A stretch of DNA of 12,323 bases from assembly GCA_030638455.1 (NCBI GenBank), contig DAOWEP010000202.1:1-12323 (forward strand). Reading direction: 5' to 3'. Every line of letters starts with the position of its first letter. The first letter of the stretch is position 1. This document shows positions 1 to 6,549 of the stretch, piece after piece. The DNA is from Gammaproteobacteria bacterium (GTDB lineage Bacteria; Pseudomonadota; Gammaproteobacteria; DAOWEP01). Position numbers and translations under genes: made by a program. Under the pieces are notes generated by a model. The model had not been told where the DNA came from, made no database searches, and worked only from the letters and a program-made list of their open reading frames with translations.

Positions 1-1
1 A

Positions 2-571
2 GTAGTGCCCCTCTACTATGACCGTGATGAGCAAGGCTACTCTTCCAAATGGGTGCAGATGTCAAAAAATTCAATGAAGTCTACTATCCCGCACTTCAAT
101 GCACAGCGAATGGTAATGGACTATGTAAAAATGTTTTATGCGCCCGCAAGAGACCAGCGATTAGTGTTTACAGCGAACAATGGCGCTGCTGCTAAAGAAC
201 TTGCCACGTGGAAGAAAAAAGTACGCAAATGCTGGTCAAACGTTCGCATACAATGTACTGAAAAACCCTCGGAAACAATTATTAATAAAGAACTACTTCC
301 GATTACAGTCAGCACACACCTTGGCTGCCTGACACCAGAGGATGTAACAGTAGAATGCCTGATTGGCACCGAATTAGAGGATGAGACATTTACCATACAT
401 GACCGTCATACATTAACCGCAGAAGGGAGTGGCGGCAAAAATGGTGAAATCCTGTTCTCGCTAGACCTTAAGCCTTCACTGTCGGGTTTGCAGTATTACA
501 AGATCAGGATGTATCCAAATCATCGGTTGCTTAGTCATCCGTTTGAGACGGGATGCATGATTTGGGTGTAG
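2..571 (+). CDS. glgP: Alpha-glucan (glycogen/maltodextrin) phosphorylase, C-terminal part
   Basis: This is the last 189 codons of a gene that begins before the window; the frame is open from base 2, so the GTG at 5 is not a real start. The product would release glucose-1-phosphate from alpha-1,4-glucan chains in the cytoplasm (GT35). Seen: an opening segment VVPLYYDRDEQG followed by a lysine-rich stretch, FNAQRMVMDYVKMFYAP, and a carboxy-terminal beta-rich region ending in HPFETGCMIWV. From memory these match the C-terminus of the divergent phosphorylase group (the ~850-residue TIGR02094-like type) rather than the E. coli GlgP/MalP type. The pyridoxal-phosphate lysine lies upstream and cannot be checked. 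Its neighbours (malQ, GH57, glgCBA) support a role in glycogen turnover. It points towards malQ, with the repeat-bounded channel block between the two gene ends. Confidence 0.85.
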   Translation, partial: VVPLYYDRDEQGYSSKWVQMSKNSMKSTIPHFNAQRMVMDYVKMFYAPARDQRLVFTANNGAAAKELATWKKKVRKCWSNVRIQCTEKPSETIINKELLPITVSTHLGCLTPEDVTVECLIGTELEDETFTIHDRHTLTAEGSGGKNGEILFSLDLKPSLSGLQYYKIRMYPNHRLLSHPFETGCMIWV

Positions 572-580
572 TTTAGTTTA

Positions 581-821
581 GCCGGGATGCCCGGATAAGC
601 AGTGGGTTCTCGCACCCACGGGCGAGGTACTTTCTTGTAGCAACAAGAAAGTACCCAAAGAAATGCCACCGACGACTTGCCCTTACGGGCTCCCTGCGCT
701 TCTCACCAAATTCGGGCTCGCCATACAGGCCTTCCATGGCCTGCAGGCTCATACGCGCATCCATGCGCGTACTCTACGAGCTAATCCGAATTTGCCTCCG
801 ATGCTCGGCTGTGTCAACGGG
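581..821 (+). repeat. Dispersed repeat, left copy of an inverted pair
   Basis: This stretch fills most of the space between the glgP stop and the channel gene. The core 670-821 matches the reverse complement of 1609-1759 at about 91% (13 mismatches and one single-base gap counted by eye). The outer end carries three hairpins: CCGGG/CCCGG (582-594), GTGGGT/ACCCAC (602-619) and a 13-bp stem (626-655). The core contains CAGGCC/GGCCTG (726-743) and TACGCGCAT/ATGCGCGTA (752-771). Short frames run through it on both strands, but differences between the copies do not look protein-selected, so I treat it as non-coding. I recall similar sequences as dispersed repeats in many gammaproteobacteria, which is memory and not a search. 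The rest of the spacer (822-952) holds no gene. Confidence 0.85.
626..655. other. Perfect 13-bp stem-loop in left repeat copy
   Basis: GGTACTTTCTTGT (626-638), a four-base loop AGCA, then its exact complement (643-655). It lies 55 bases after the glgP stop and could end or stabilise that transcript. There is no run of T after it, so it is not a classical intrinsic terminator. The right repeat copy has a different stem of similar shape in the matching place, so the structure is kept while the bases vary. Confidence 0.75.
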
Positions 822-952
822 AGAAAACCCAAGTTATTCTCACGGATGCACAATCCACTTTTCAGGCGTATGATAGTAACCGCATTCATAAACAACCAAA
901 CCAAAAAGTCTTTTAAAAAAATAATTATAGTTAGGCTTCCAAGGAACCATGT

Positions 953-1531
953 ATGGATGATAATAATGAGCCAAGACCCGTAAGATTTGGCTTTTGGCTT
1001 GCAGAAACAAAATTCGGCGAATTTGCTTTCTCAAGTCCAGAGCGTGTTCGCGTAACCATCTTTCTGTTTGTGCTCTTTACTCATGGTTTGTACTGGGCTA
1101 CTGCATGGTGGTCACCCTGGCCATATCTTGTTTTTACAGCAACTGGCTTATGGTTTAGTCAGGGCGTATTTAAACCATGGGGAACTATTATCTCGCAAGC
1201 GGTGGAGCCTACGTGGGATCCTGCAATATTAAAAATTACTGTTCCATTCATCATGTTCAATTATGTCGCAGTCTTTTCCTGTCTATATATGCTCGGTACT
1301 GTCGCAGACTCAGATGGCAAAGCAATAAATGGAATGTGGCAGCACTTTTATTTTAGCGCTGTTACTTTGTCAACATTAGGTTACGGAAATCTTACGCCAA
1401 GTGGCATATGGTCAGAAATCGTTGCAACCATTCAAGCAATTATAGGTTTTATGGGCTTCGCCGTCTTAGCTGGTATTGTTGCTTCAATTGCACTAAAAAG
1501 AGCCGGGTTAAATGAAAATAGAAATCAATAG
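953..1531 (+). CDS. Small potassium-channel-like membrane protein
   Basis: A 192-residue inner-membrane protein, probably a subunit of a cation channel of the two-helix pore (Ion_trans_2) type. Seen: hydrophobic segments at about residues 34-52, 57-74, 93-115 and 154-180, with a pore loop before the last (HFYFSAVTLSTLGYG). The filter TLGYG (141-145) differs from the usual TVGYG by Val to Leu, which is still compatible with potassium selectivity. There is no RCK, cyclic-nucleotide or other regulatory domain; only about 11 polar residues follow the last helix. The ATG at 953 has AAGGA at 941-945. Two extra hydrophobic segments before the pore unit make it larger than a KcsA-like channel. It stands alone between two facing repeat copies, with no obvious link to glycogen metabolism. 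Channel fold likely; ion and gating unknown. Confidence 0.8.
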   Translation: MDDNNEPRPVRFGFWLAETKFGEFAFSSPERVRVTIFLFVLFTHGLYWATAWWSPWPYLVFTATGLWFSQGVFKPWGTIISQAVEPTWDPAILKITVPFIMFNYVAVFSCLYMLGTVADSDGKAINGMWQHFYFSAVTLSTLGYGNLTPSGIWSEIVATIQAIIGFMGFAVLAGIVASIALKRAGLNENRNQ

Positions 1532-1608
1532 AGTCAGTCTCGATTCATAAGGAACATAGACTTACGCCCTCTGTTCTCCTGCGCTTCTTAGGTCTTTTGG
1601 TTTTACTT

Positions 1609-1831
1609 CCCGTTGACGCAGCCGCGCATCGGAGCCATATTCGGATTAGCTCGTAGAGTACGCGCATGGATGCGCGTATGAGCCAGCAGGCCATGGAAGG
1701 ACTGTTTGGCAAACCCGAATATGGTGAGAAGCACAGGAAACCCGAAGGGCAAGTCGTCGGGTGTCTTTTTCTTTGGTTCCTTTCTTTTGGACAAGCAAAA
1801 GAAAGGAACTAGCCGCCGGGCTACCCCCGGC
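1609..1831 (-). repeat. Dispersed repeat, right copy of an inverted pair
   Basis: This is the mirror-image partner of the repeat at 581-821. The core 1609-1759 aligns to 670-821 in reverse complement. Beyond it towards malQ come a 14-bp stem-loop (1776-1809) and a GC-rich hairpin GCCGGG/CCCGGC (1815-1831), in the same outside order as in the left copy. The hairpin-bearing ends of both copies therefore face outwards and the channel gene lies between the inner ends. A plus-strand frame at 1666-1812 starts MDARMSQQAMEGL, like the left copy's minus-strand frame, but diverges after a one-base gap. The region 1532-1608, between the channel stop and this repeat, shows nothing recognisable. Confidence 0.85.
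1776..1809. other. Perfect 14-bp stem-loop in right repeat copy
   Basis: GTTCCTTTCTTTTG (1776-1789), a six-base loop GACAAG, and the exact complement (1796-1809). It sits between the 3' ends of the channel gene and malQ, so it could act on either transcript. No T-run follows on either strand. It matches the position, but not the exact sequence, of the stem at 626-655. Confidence 0.75.
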
Positions 1832-1851
1832 AAATCCCAACCTAGCATAGA

Positions 1852-1869
1852 AGCTAGTAATTACTAGCT
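1852..1869. other. Perfect 18-bp palindrome overlapping the malQ stop codon
   Basis: AGCTAGTAATTACTAGCT equals its own reverse complement and includes two bases of the malQ TAG stop (1868-1870). A further CTAGC lies just outside it at about 1842-1846, giving an alternative shorter hairpin. It could be a transcript-end structure or a protein site; no T-run supports a classical terminator. Confidence 0.5.
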
Positions 1870-3331
1870 AATTCAAGCGTCCATATAATTGAATAAGAGC
1901 GCGCAGGCGCTCCGCCAAACCATCTGAAACCTGACTCCATTCAAAACGCCATTGCCAGTTGCCTTGCGTAGTGCCCGGAATATTCATGCGATGACCAGAA
2001 CCCAGCCCAAGGATGTCCTGCATGGGCAACATGGCCAGTCGTGCTACAGAAGATAATGCGCATTTATTCAGCAACCAGGGCATGGGTACATCTGACCCAT
2101 CCAGATATTCATGCAAGTATTTTCTGTCTGCTTCTGGGAGGGTTTCATACCAGGCCAGGGTCGTGTCGTTATCATGTGTACCGGTATACACCACGCAATT
2201 TTCCGTGAAGTTTTGAGGCAAGTACGGGTTTTCCGGATCACCATTAAAGGCAAATTGCAGGATTTTCATACCAGGCAACTTGTACTTATATAACAGGTCA
2301 GTTACCTCCTTTGTTATAGTGCCCAGATCTTCCGCTACCAGCGGCAGATCATCAAAGGCTTCAAACAAGGCCTTTAGTAATTCATCACCTGGTGCTTTTA
2401 CCCAGTGACCCTGTTGTGCGGTTTCACTTTCTGCCAGGATTTCCCAATAAGCTTCGAGTCCACGAAAATGGTCAATCCGTACAAGGTCAAAAAGCTTAAG
2501 CTGGCTTTGCATGCGGCGTATCCACCATTGAAAACCATCTTTCCTGATATGGTCCCATGCATAATGCGGGTTACCCCAGCGCTGTCCGGTCTCTGAAAAA
2601 TAATCCGGCGGTACGCCTGCAACCACACTGGCATTTCCATGTTCATCTACTAAAAAGTTTTCACGGTGCGCCCATACTTCGGCACTATCATGAGCGACAA
2701 AAATAGGCATGTCACCAAACAAATAAACCCCGTTTTTGTGGGCATAGTCCCTGAGCTCATTCCATTGCATGTTAAAAACAAACTGTTCAAACCTTACGTA
2801 CTCACACTCTTCATGAAAACGCCTGTTGGCATCTAGCATGGCCTTTGCTTCCCGATCACGCAGTGCCGCGGGCCACTCCATCCAGGGCCGACCACCCGCG
2901 TCATTTCGTAAAGCCAGAAACAACGCATAGTCATGTAACCAGTCGGCTTTTTCCTCAACAAACGTTGCGTAAGCCTGACGCATTTTTTCATCTGCATGCT
3001 GGCAAAATCCTGCATAGGCTTTCTTCAGGCATGCCTGTCGGTATTCAGCATTTATATCCGTTTCATCCAAAGCCGATGAAGGCAACCAATCATGATCCAC
3101 AAGCCAGTCAAGACTTATAAGAAGCAGGCTACCTGCATGCACAGAAAGAGACTGATAGGGTGATCGGTCAGAATGAGTAGGGCCTAATGGCAAGGTCTGC
3201 CAGACAGAAAAACCACAGGCGGAAAGAAATTCTATAAAACGGAAGGCTTCATGCCCAAAGTCGCCTTGATCAGATTTCCCCGGTAATGAACTAGGATGTA
3301 AAAGAACGCCTGCGCGTCTTTTTAGTAGCAC
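1868..3331 (-). CDS. malQ: 4-alpha-glucanotransferase (amylomaltase, GH77)
   Basis: A 487-residue cytoplasmic enzyme of usual length that moves alpha-1,4-glucan segments between chains, recycling short maltodextrins left by phosphorylase or debranching. Seen: N-terminal HPSSLPG (12-18) and SPYQS (57-61); GDMPIFVAHDSAEVW (206-220); PPDYFSETGQRWGNP (241-255); RIDHFRG (285-291) with the expected nucleophile D287; AEDLG (333-337) with acid/base E334; and THDND (385-389) with D387. All three catalytic carboxylates of the GH13/GH77 clan are present. The start is GTG at 3331, directly after the TAG of the upstream GH57 gene, with AGGAG nine bases ahead (complement of 3341-3345). It is the last gene of the glgC-GH57-malQ operon and is probably translated by coupling to the gene before it. 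Confidence 0.95.
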   Translation of the reverse strand: MLLKRRAGVLLHPSSLPGKSDQGDFGHEAFRFIEFLSACGFSVWQTLPLGPTHSDRSPYQSLSVHAGSLLLISLDWLVDHDWLPSSALDETDINAEYRQACLKKAYAGFCQHADEKMRQAYATFVEEKADWLHDYALFLALRNDAGGRPWMEWPAALRDREAKAMLDANRRFHEECEYVRFEQFVFNMQWNELRDYAHKNGVYLFGDMPIFVAHDSAEVWAHRENFLVDEHGNASVVAGVPPDYFSETGQRWGNPHYAWDHIRKDGFQWWIRRMQSQLKLFDLVRIDHFRGLEAYWEILAESETAQQGHWVKAPGDELLKALFEAFDDLPLVAEDLGTITKEVTDLLYKYKLPGMKILQFAFNGDPENPYLPQNFTENCVVYTGTHDNDTTLAWYETLPEADRKYLHEYLDGSDVPMPWLLNKCALSSVARLAMLPMQDILGLGSGHRMNIPGTTQGNWQWRFEWSQVSDGLAERLRALIQLYGRLN

Positions 3332-5119
3332 CTAACCCGACTCCTGACCGGGGCGCATAGCACCTCCCATCGCGGGGTCTCCATTACCATGACTAAAGGC
3401 ATGCGAGAGATATTCCGGGGGTTCCTCTCCTAATAACTGATATAAATGTGACAAGTGCTGACGATATAAACAGTCAAAATCACTGACAGACTCTGCTGAG
3501 TTATAATCACCAAACCACCAGAACCAGTCTGAACCTTCACAGATTCCAAGTTGATGCTCTGCCCGTGCAAGCTTTTCTTCATTTAGCCTGCCAGAACCAA
3601 CAACCCGATCGTAACAATGCTTTGCATCACCCAACATATCCCAGCCACGGTTTTTGTCTGCACTCCCTATCCATGTTGAAAAGGTTCCATATACCCAGCT
3701 ACCCGCAACCAGACAAGGAAGTACGGTTGCTTCAGAATGTTCTTTATGCCCTTTGTCCAGCCCTTCCGAAAGAAACTGTGAATAGGTAGTAAGCTCCAGA
3801 CGCGGATGTTCGACCAGTCCCTTGTATAAGGCGCTCAGAAAATGATAACCGTTCTCCGGATAGTATTCCCAGGCATTCTCACCATCCAGAATAATAGATA
3901 CAATATTTTCTTCCGGCTCCTTCTCACAGGCATCGGCAATATTTTCCAGATGATGCAGGAAGTTCGCCACCGCATCGTCTGCATGCCAGTCAGTATATGT
4001 AAAACCGATCAGGTCAGATAAACCATCGTCCCTGAAGAAACATCGGGTACTCAACTCTTTTACCGTATATGGATTATGCCTGCAGACCTGCTCTCCCTCA
4101 ACGTCCAGGAATCCTGATTTATTCAGACTATTTTCTAGAACGTTCCCGCCACTCGCCGTCCAGGTAAACCCAAACTCGGGTAACAGGGAAACTGTAGCCT
4201 CACTAAGACTGCCTTCAGAAGGCCAACAACCTTTAGGCTCAAAACCAAAAATGCGCTTGAATGTCTCGATACCCTTTTGCAAGTGCCAACGAACCCTTGC
4301 CTCACCATCCGGGTACTTTTCCAGCAACGGCATGCTTGCATCCGGCATCGCCTCATGGGTGCTCTTGAGGTCAAGTAACAATGGCATGATAGGATGTGCA
4401 TACGGTGTTACAGAAAGCTCAATCTGCCCTCTCACTGCCAAAACCCGGTACCGTTCAATTACAGAAGACAGGATTTCACCTATCACGGTTAACAGTTCCC
4501 TGCGATCATGTAGTGTAAATGCCTTTTCCTTGTTGATCAGCCGCTTTATACGCAGGTCACTTCGTTTTATTGTTTCACCCATCCAGGCAAGATGATGCCA
4601 AACCAGTAGGTCGATGAGGTACTGGTTATCCAGATAAATCATGGCATCATGGTGCTCCAGTAACCATGGCGCAAGATCAGCCAGGCGCTGGTATGCAGGA
4701 AAGCGTCCAATCAAATGTTTTTCATTGGCACGTAAACAGTCTTTTATCAGCCGTATTCGTTGTTCAGTGGCCACTGGCAAGGCAGTCTCCACCAATGATG
4801 CCAGTAAGTAATCACGAATGGCAGTTCCGCTATTTAAAAATCCATGCACCTGTTGCGCATAGTCTTCTATCTGTTCCAGCAAGGTAGGGGCAAAATTAAT
4901 GACCGCATGGGCCTTGGGGTTCGCCTCCAGGTGCGCAACCATGTCTACATAGTCCTTGATGGCATGCAGGTAGGTCCATGGCAACCTGTATACACCAGTA
5001 CGCAGATCACGGTACTCCGGCTGGTGCATATGCCAGTACAACACTACCTTGAGTGGTTTCTTTTCTTCCCCATTATTATAATCTTGCATTTGTTCTGCCG
5101 CTTCTACCTCATCGGACAT
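3332..5119 (-). CDS. Glycoside hydrolase family 57 alpha-glucan-acting enzyme
   Basis: A 595-residue protein without signal peptide, so probably cytoplasmic, of the GH57 amylase/amylopullulanase-like group (COG1449). Conserved regions in order: WHMHQPEYRD (29-38); GQIELSVTPYAHPIMPLL (231-248); GCWPSEGS (297-304) with likely nucleophile E302; LDGENAWEYYP (411-421) with probable acid/base D412; and a tryptophan-rich EGSDWFWWFGDYN (528-540). The assignment of D412 follows the spacing I remember for amylopullulanase and is an inference. The family includes alpha-amylases, amylopullulanases and 4-alpha-glucanotransferases, so substrate cannot be named; context points to glycogen or maltodextrin. 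The ATG at 5119 has AGGAG seven bases ahead and overlaps the end of glgC by 11 bases, a sign of coupled translation. The last 20 residues are Gly/Pro-rich and probably disordered. Confidence 0.9.
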   Translation of the reverse strand: MSDEVEAAEQMQDYNNGEEKKPLKVVLYWHMHQPEYRDLRTGVYRLPWTYLHAIKDYVDMVAHLEANPKAHAVINFAPTLLEQIEDYAQQVHGFLNSGTAIRDYLLASLVETALPVATEQRIRLIKDCLRANEKHLIGRFPAYQRLADLAPWLLEHHDAMIYLDNQYLIDLLVWHHLAWMGETIKRSDLRIKRLINKEKAFTLHDRRELLTVIGEILSSVIERYRVLAVRGQIELSVTPYAHPIMPLLLDLKSTHEAMPDASMPLLEKYPDGEARVRWHLQKGIETFKRIFGFEPKGCWPSEGSLSEATVSLLPEFGFTWTASGGNVLENSLNKSGFLDVEGEQVCRHNPYTVKELSTRCFFRDDGLSDLIGFTYTDWHADDAVANFLHHLENIADACEKEPEENIVSIILDGENAWEYYPENGYHFLSALYKGLVEHPRLELTTYSQFLSEGLDKGHKEHSEATVLPCLVAGSWVYGTFSTWIGSADKNRGWDMLGDAKHCYDRVVGSGRLNEEKLARAEHQLGICEGSDWFWWFGDYNSAESVSDFDCLYRQHLSHLYQLLGEEPPEYLSHAFSHGNGDPAMGGAMRPGQESG

Positions 5120-6380
5120 GATGGATCTCCTGACCCAGCATCTCCGGTGTCACCAGGACAACACCGTTAGGGGAAACCGTAAACCTCCTCGCATCTTCCT
5201 TTGCATCTACACCAATAATTGTCCCCTCAGGGACGATACAACCCTTATCGACTACCGTATTCCGGATTTCACAGTTCTGTTCTATTACTACATTTGGCAG
5301 AATCACAGAACCTTCAATTTTTGAATACGATTCCACGCTCACATTGGAAAACAGCAATGAATGTCGTATGTGTGCACCTGAAATAATGCATCCCCCGGAT
5401 ACCATAGAGTCTACCGCCATACCCCGCCGGTCATCTTCATCAAAAACAAATTTTGCGGGTGGCAATTGCTCCTGATAGGTCCAGATCGGCCATTCTTTGT
5501 CATACAGGTTAAGCTCAGGTGTAATTCCGATCAATTCAAGATTGGCTTCCCAAAATGCATCTACTGTCCCTACATCCCGCCAGTATGCCTGCTTGCCACT
5601 TTGCACATCACGGAATGGGTAGGTAAAAACTCGATAACTATTAATCACTGACGGAATAATATCATTACCAAAATCATGACTTGAATTTGGATCATCCGCA
5701 TCTTTTATTAACTGCTCATAAAGAAAATTCGAATTAAAGATATAAATACCCATGGAAACCAGCGCCACATCTTCACGGTCAGGGGTACTGGCAGGGTTTT
5801 CCGGTTTTTCTGCAAACTCAAGCACCCTGCTTTCCTTGTCCGTTTTTAAGACACCAAATGAACTTGCCTGTTCCAGCGAAACTTCAATGCTCCCTATTGT
5901 CATATCCGCTTCTTTTTCCACATGATGCGCAATCATCGGACCATAATCCATCTTGTATATATGGTCCCCGGCCAGAATAATGACAAAAGAGGCATTATGG
6001 TTTCGGATAATATCGAGGTTTTGATAAACCGCATCTGCAGTGCCCGAATACCAGCTGGTTTCGATACGTTGCTGTGCCGGCAAAAGGTCAATAAATTCTC
6101 CGAATTCACCTCGCAAAAAACTCCAGCCATTCTGGATATGCTGGAGCAATGAGTGTGCCTTATATTGTGTAATAACCCCCATACGGCGAATACCGGAGTT
6201 AATACAGTTGGAAAGTGGAAAATCAATAATCCGGAATTTGCCGCCAAACGGAACTGCAGGCTTGGTACGCCACAGCGTCAACTGCTTAAGTCTGGAACCT
6301 CTTCCTCCAGCAAGTACCAGCGCCAGCGTATCTCGGGTCAGGCGACTGATAAATCTGGGTGACTGGGTTACTTCAATCAT
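5109..6380 (-). CDS. glgC: Glucose-1-phosphate adenylyltransferase (ADP-glucose pyrophosphorylase)
   Basis: Makes ADP-glucose from glucose-1-phosphate and ATP, the committed and usually allosterically controlled step of bacterial glycogen synthesis. The 423-residue length is normal. Seen: nucleotide-binding AGGRGSRL (24-31); KPAVPFGGKFRIIDFPLSN (40-58); WYSGTADAVYQN (110-121); AGDHIYKMDY (137-146) with the catalytic-region D139; EKP (191-193) and SMGIYIF (209-215); then a C-terminal region of about 120 residues consistent with the beta-helix domain. K40 aligns with E. coli K39, implicated in fructose-1,6-bisphosphate activation, so a similar effector is possible. The ATG at 6380 has AAGGAG ten bases ahead. 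It is the first gene of the minus-strand operon and is divergent from glgB. Confidence 0.96.
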   Translation of the reverse strand: MIEVTQSPRFISRLTRDTLALVLAGGRGSRLKQLTLWRTKPAVPFGGKFRIIDFPLSNCINSGIRRMGVITQYKAHSLLQHIQNGWSFLRGEFGEFIDLLPAQQRIETSWYSGTADAVYQNLDIIRNHNASFVIILAGDHIYKMDYGPMIAHHVEKEADMTIGSIEVSLEQASSFGVLKTDKESRVLEFAEKPENPASTPDREDVALVSMGIYIFNSNFLYEQLIKDADDPNSSHDFGNDIIPSVINSYRVFTYPFRDVQSGKQAYWRDVGTVDAFWEANLELIGITPELNLYDKEWPIWTYQEQLPPAKFVFDEDDRRGMAVDSMVSGGCIISGAHIRHSLLFSNVSVESYSKIEGSVILPNVVIEQNCEIRNTVVDKGCIVPEGTIIGVDAKEDARRFTVSPNGVVLVTPEMLGQEIHHVR

Positions 6381-6405
6381 TATTGTACAGCTCCTTAATC
6401 TATCT

Positions 6406-6426
6406 TACGTCACAGGCCTACGTCAC
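6406..6426. promoter_or_regulatory. Direct repeat TACGTCAC x2, 13-bp period, possible operator
   Basis: TACGTCAC occurs at 6406-6413 and again at 6419-6426, each including the palindromic core ACGT. Both lie 26-46 bases upstream of the glgC start, in its likely leader or promoter. I do not recognise the regulator. A 13-bp step does not put the sites on the same face of the helix, which weakens the operator reading. Confidence 0.35.
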
Positions 6427-6503
6427 GAGAAAGTCGTTTGCCGTTATGCACCGGAACTAATTCTGGGATATATGGTAACATCACCACATAAACAGTCTAT
6501 GTT

Positions 6504-6531
6504 TTGTTAAATAGCACTCATATTATATAAG
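6504..6531 (+). promoter_or_regulatory. Candidate sigma-70 promoter for glgB-glgA
   Basis: TTGTTA (6504-6509) and TATAAG (6526-6531) with a 16-base spacer; a start about seven bases downstream would leave a leader of roughly 12 bases. The neighbouring TATTAT and TATATA are other possible -10 boxes. The area is AT-rich, so chance matches are likely. Confidence 0.35.
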
Positions 6532-6549
6532 CTTATTGGCCGATATTAC

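Larger units (their letters stand above)
6381..6549. promoter_or_regulatory. Divergent glgC / glgB control region
   Basis: 169 bp between two outward-reading start codons must hold promoters for both operons. It contains an AT-rich patch near glgB (6501-6535), a pair of direct repeats near glgC (6406-6426), and the glgC ribosome site AAGGAG. On the minus strand a TATAAT occurs at 6522-6527 without a good -35. No open frame is plausible here. Promoter strength and regulator are not readable from sequence. Confidence 0.75.

Noticed and set aside
5..571. Complete small protein starting at the GTG at base 5
   Set aside because: The frame is open to the window edge and the sequence matches the C-terminal portion of alpha-glucan phosphorylases, so the gene continues upstream.
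573..764. Minus-strand 63-residue frame (MDARMSLQAMEG...) and its counterpart at 1666-1812 (+) inside the two repeat copies
   Set aside because: Between the copies most base changes alter the amino acid (for example Leu/Gln, Glu/Lys, Arg/His), and a one-base gap shifts the frame. This is not the pattern of a selected protein, so the frames are by-products of the repeat.
581..1831. Insertion sequence with terminal inverted repeats
   Set aside because: The enclosed gene is a membrane channel, not a transposase; no short direct target duplication is evident at the two outer edges.
1603..1848. Minus-strand 81- and 64-residue frames over the right repeat
   Set aside because: They cover perfect stem-loops and repeat sequence, lack a convincing ribosome site, and have no counterpart frame kept in the left copy.
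1852..1869. Intrinsic terminator for malQ
   Set aside because: The palindrome is perfect but short of GC pairs and is not followed by a T-run on the minus strand, so it is listed only as a palindrome.
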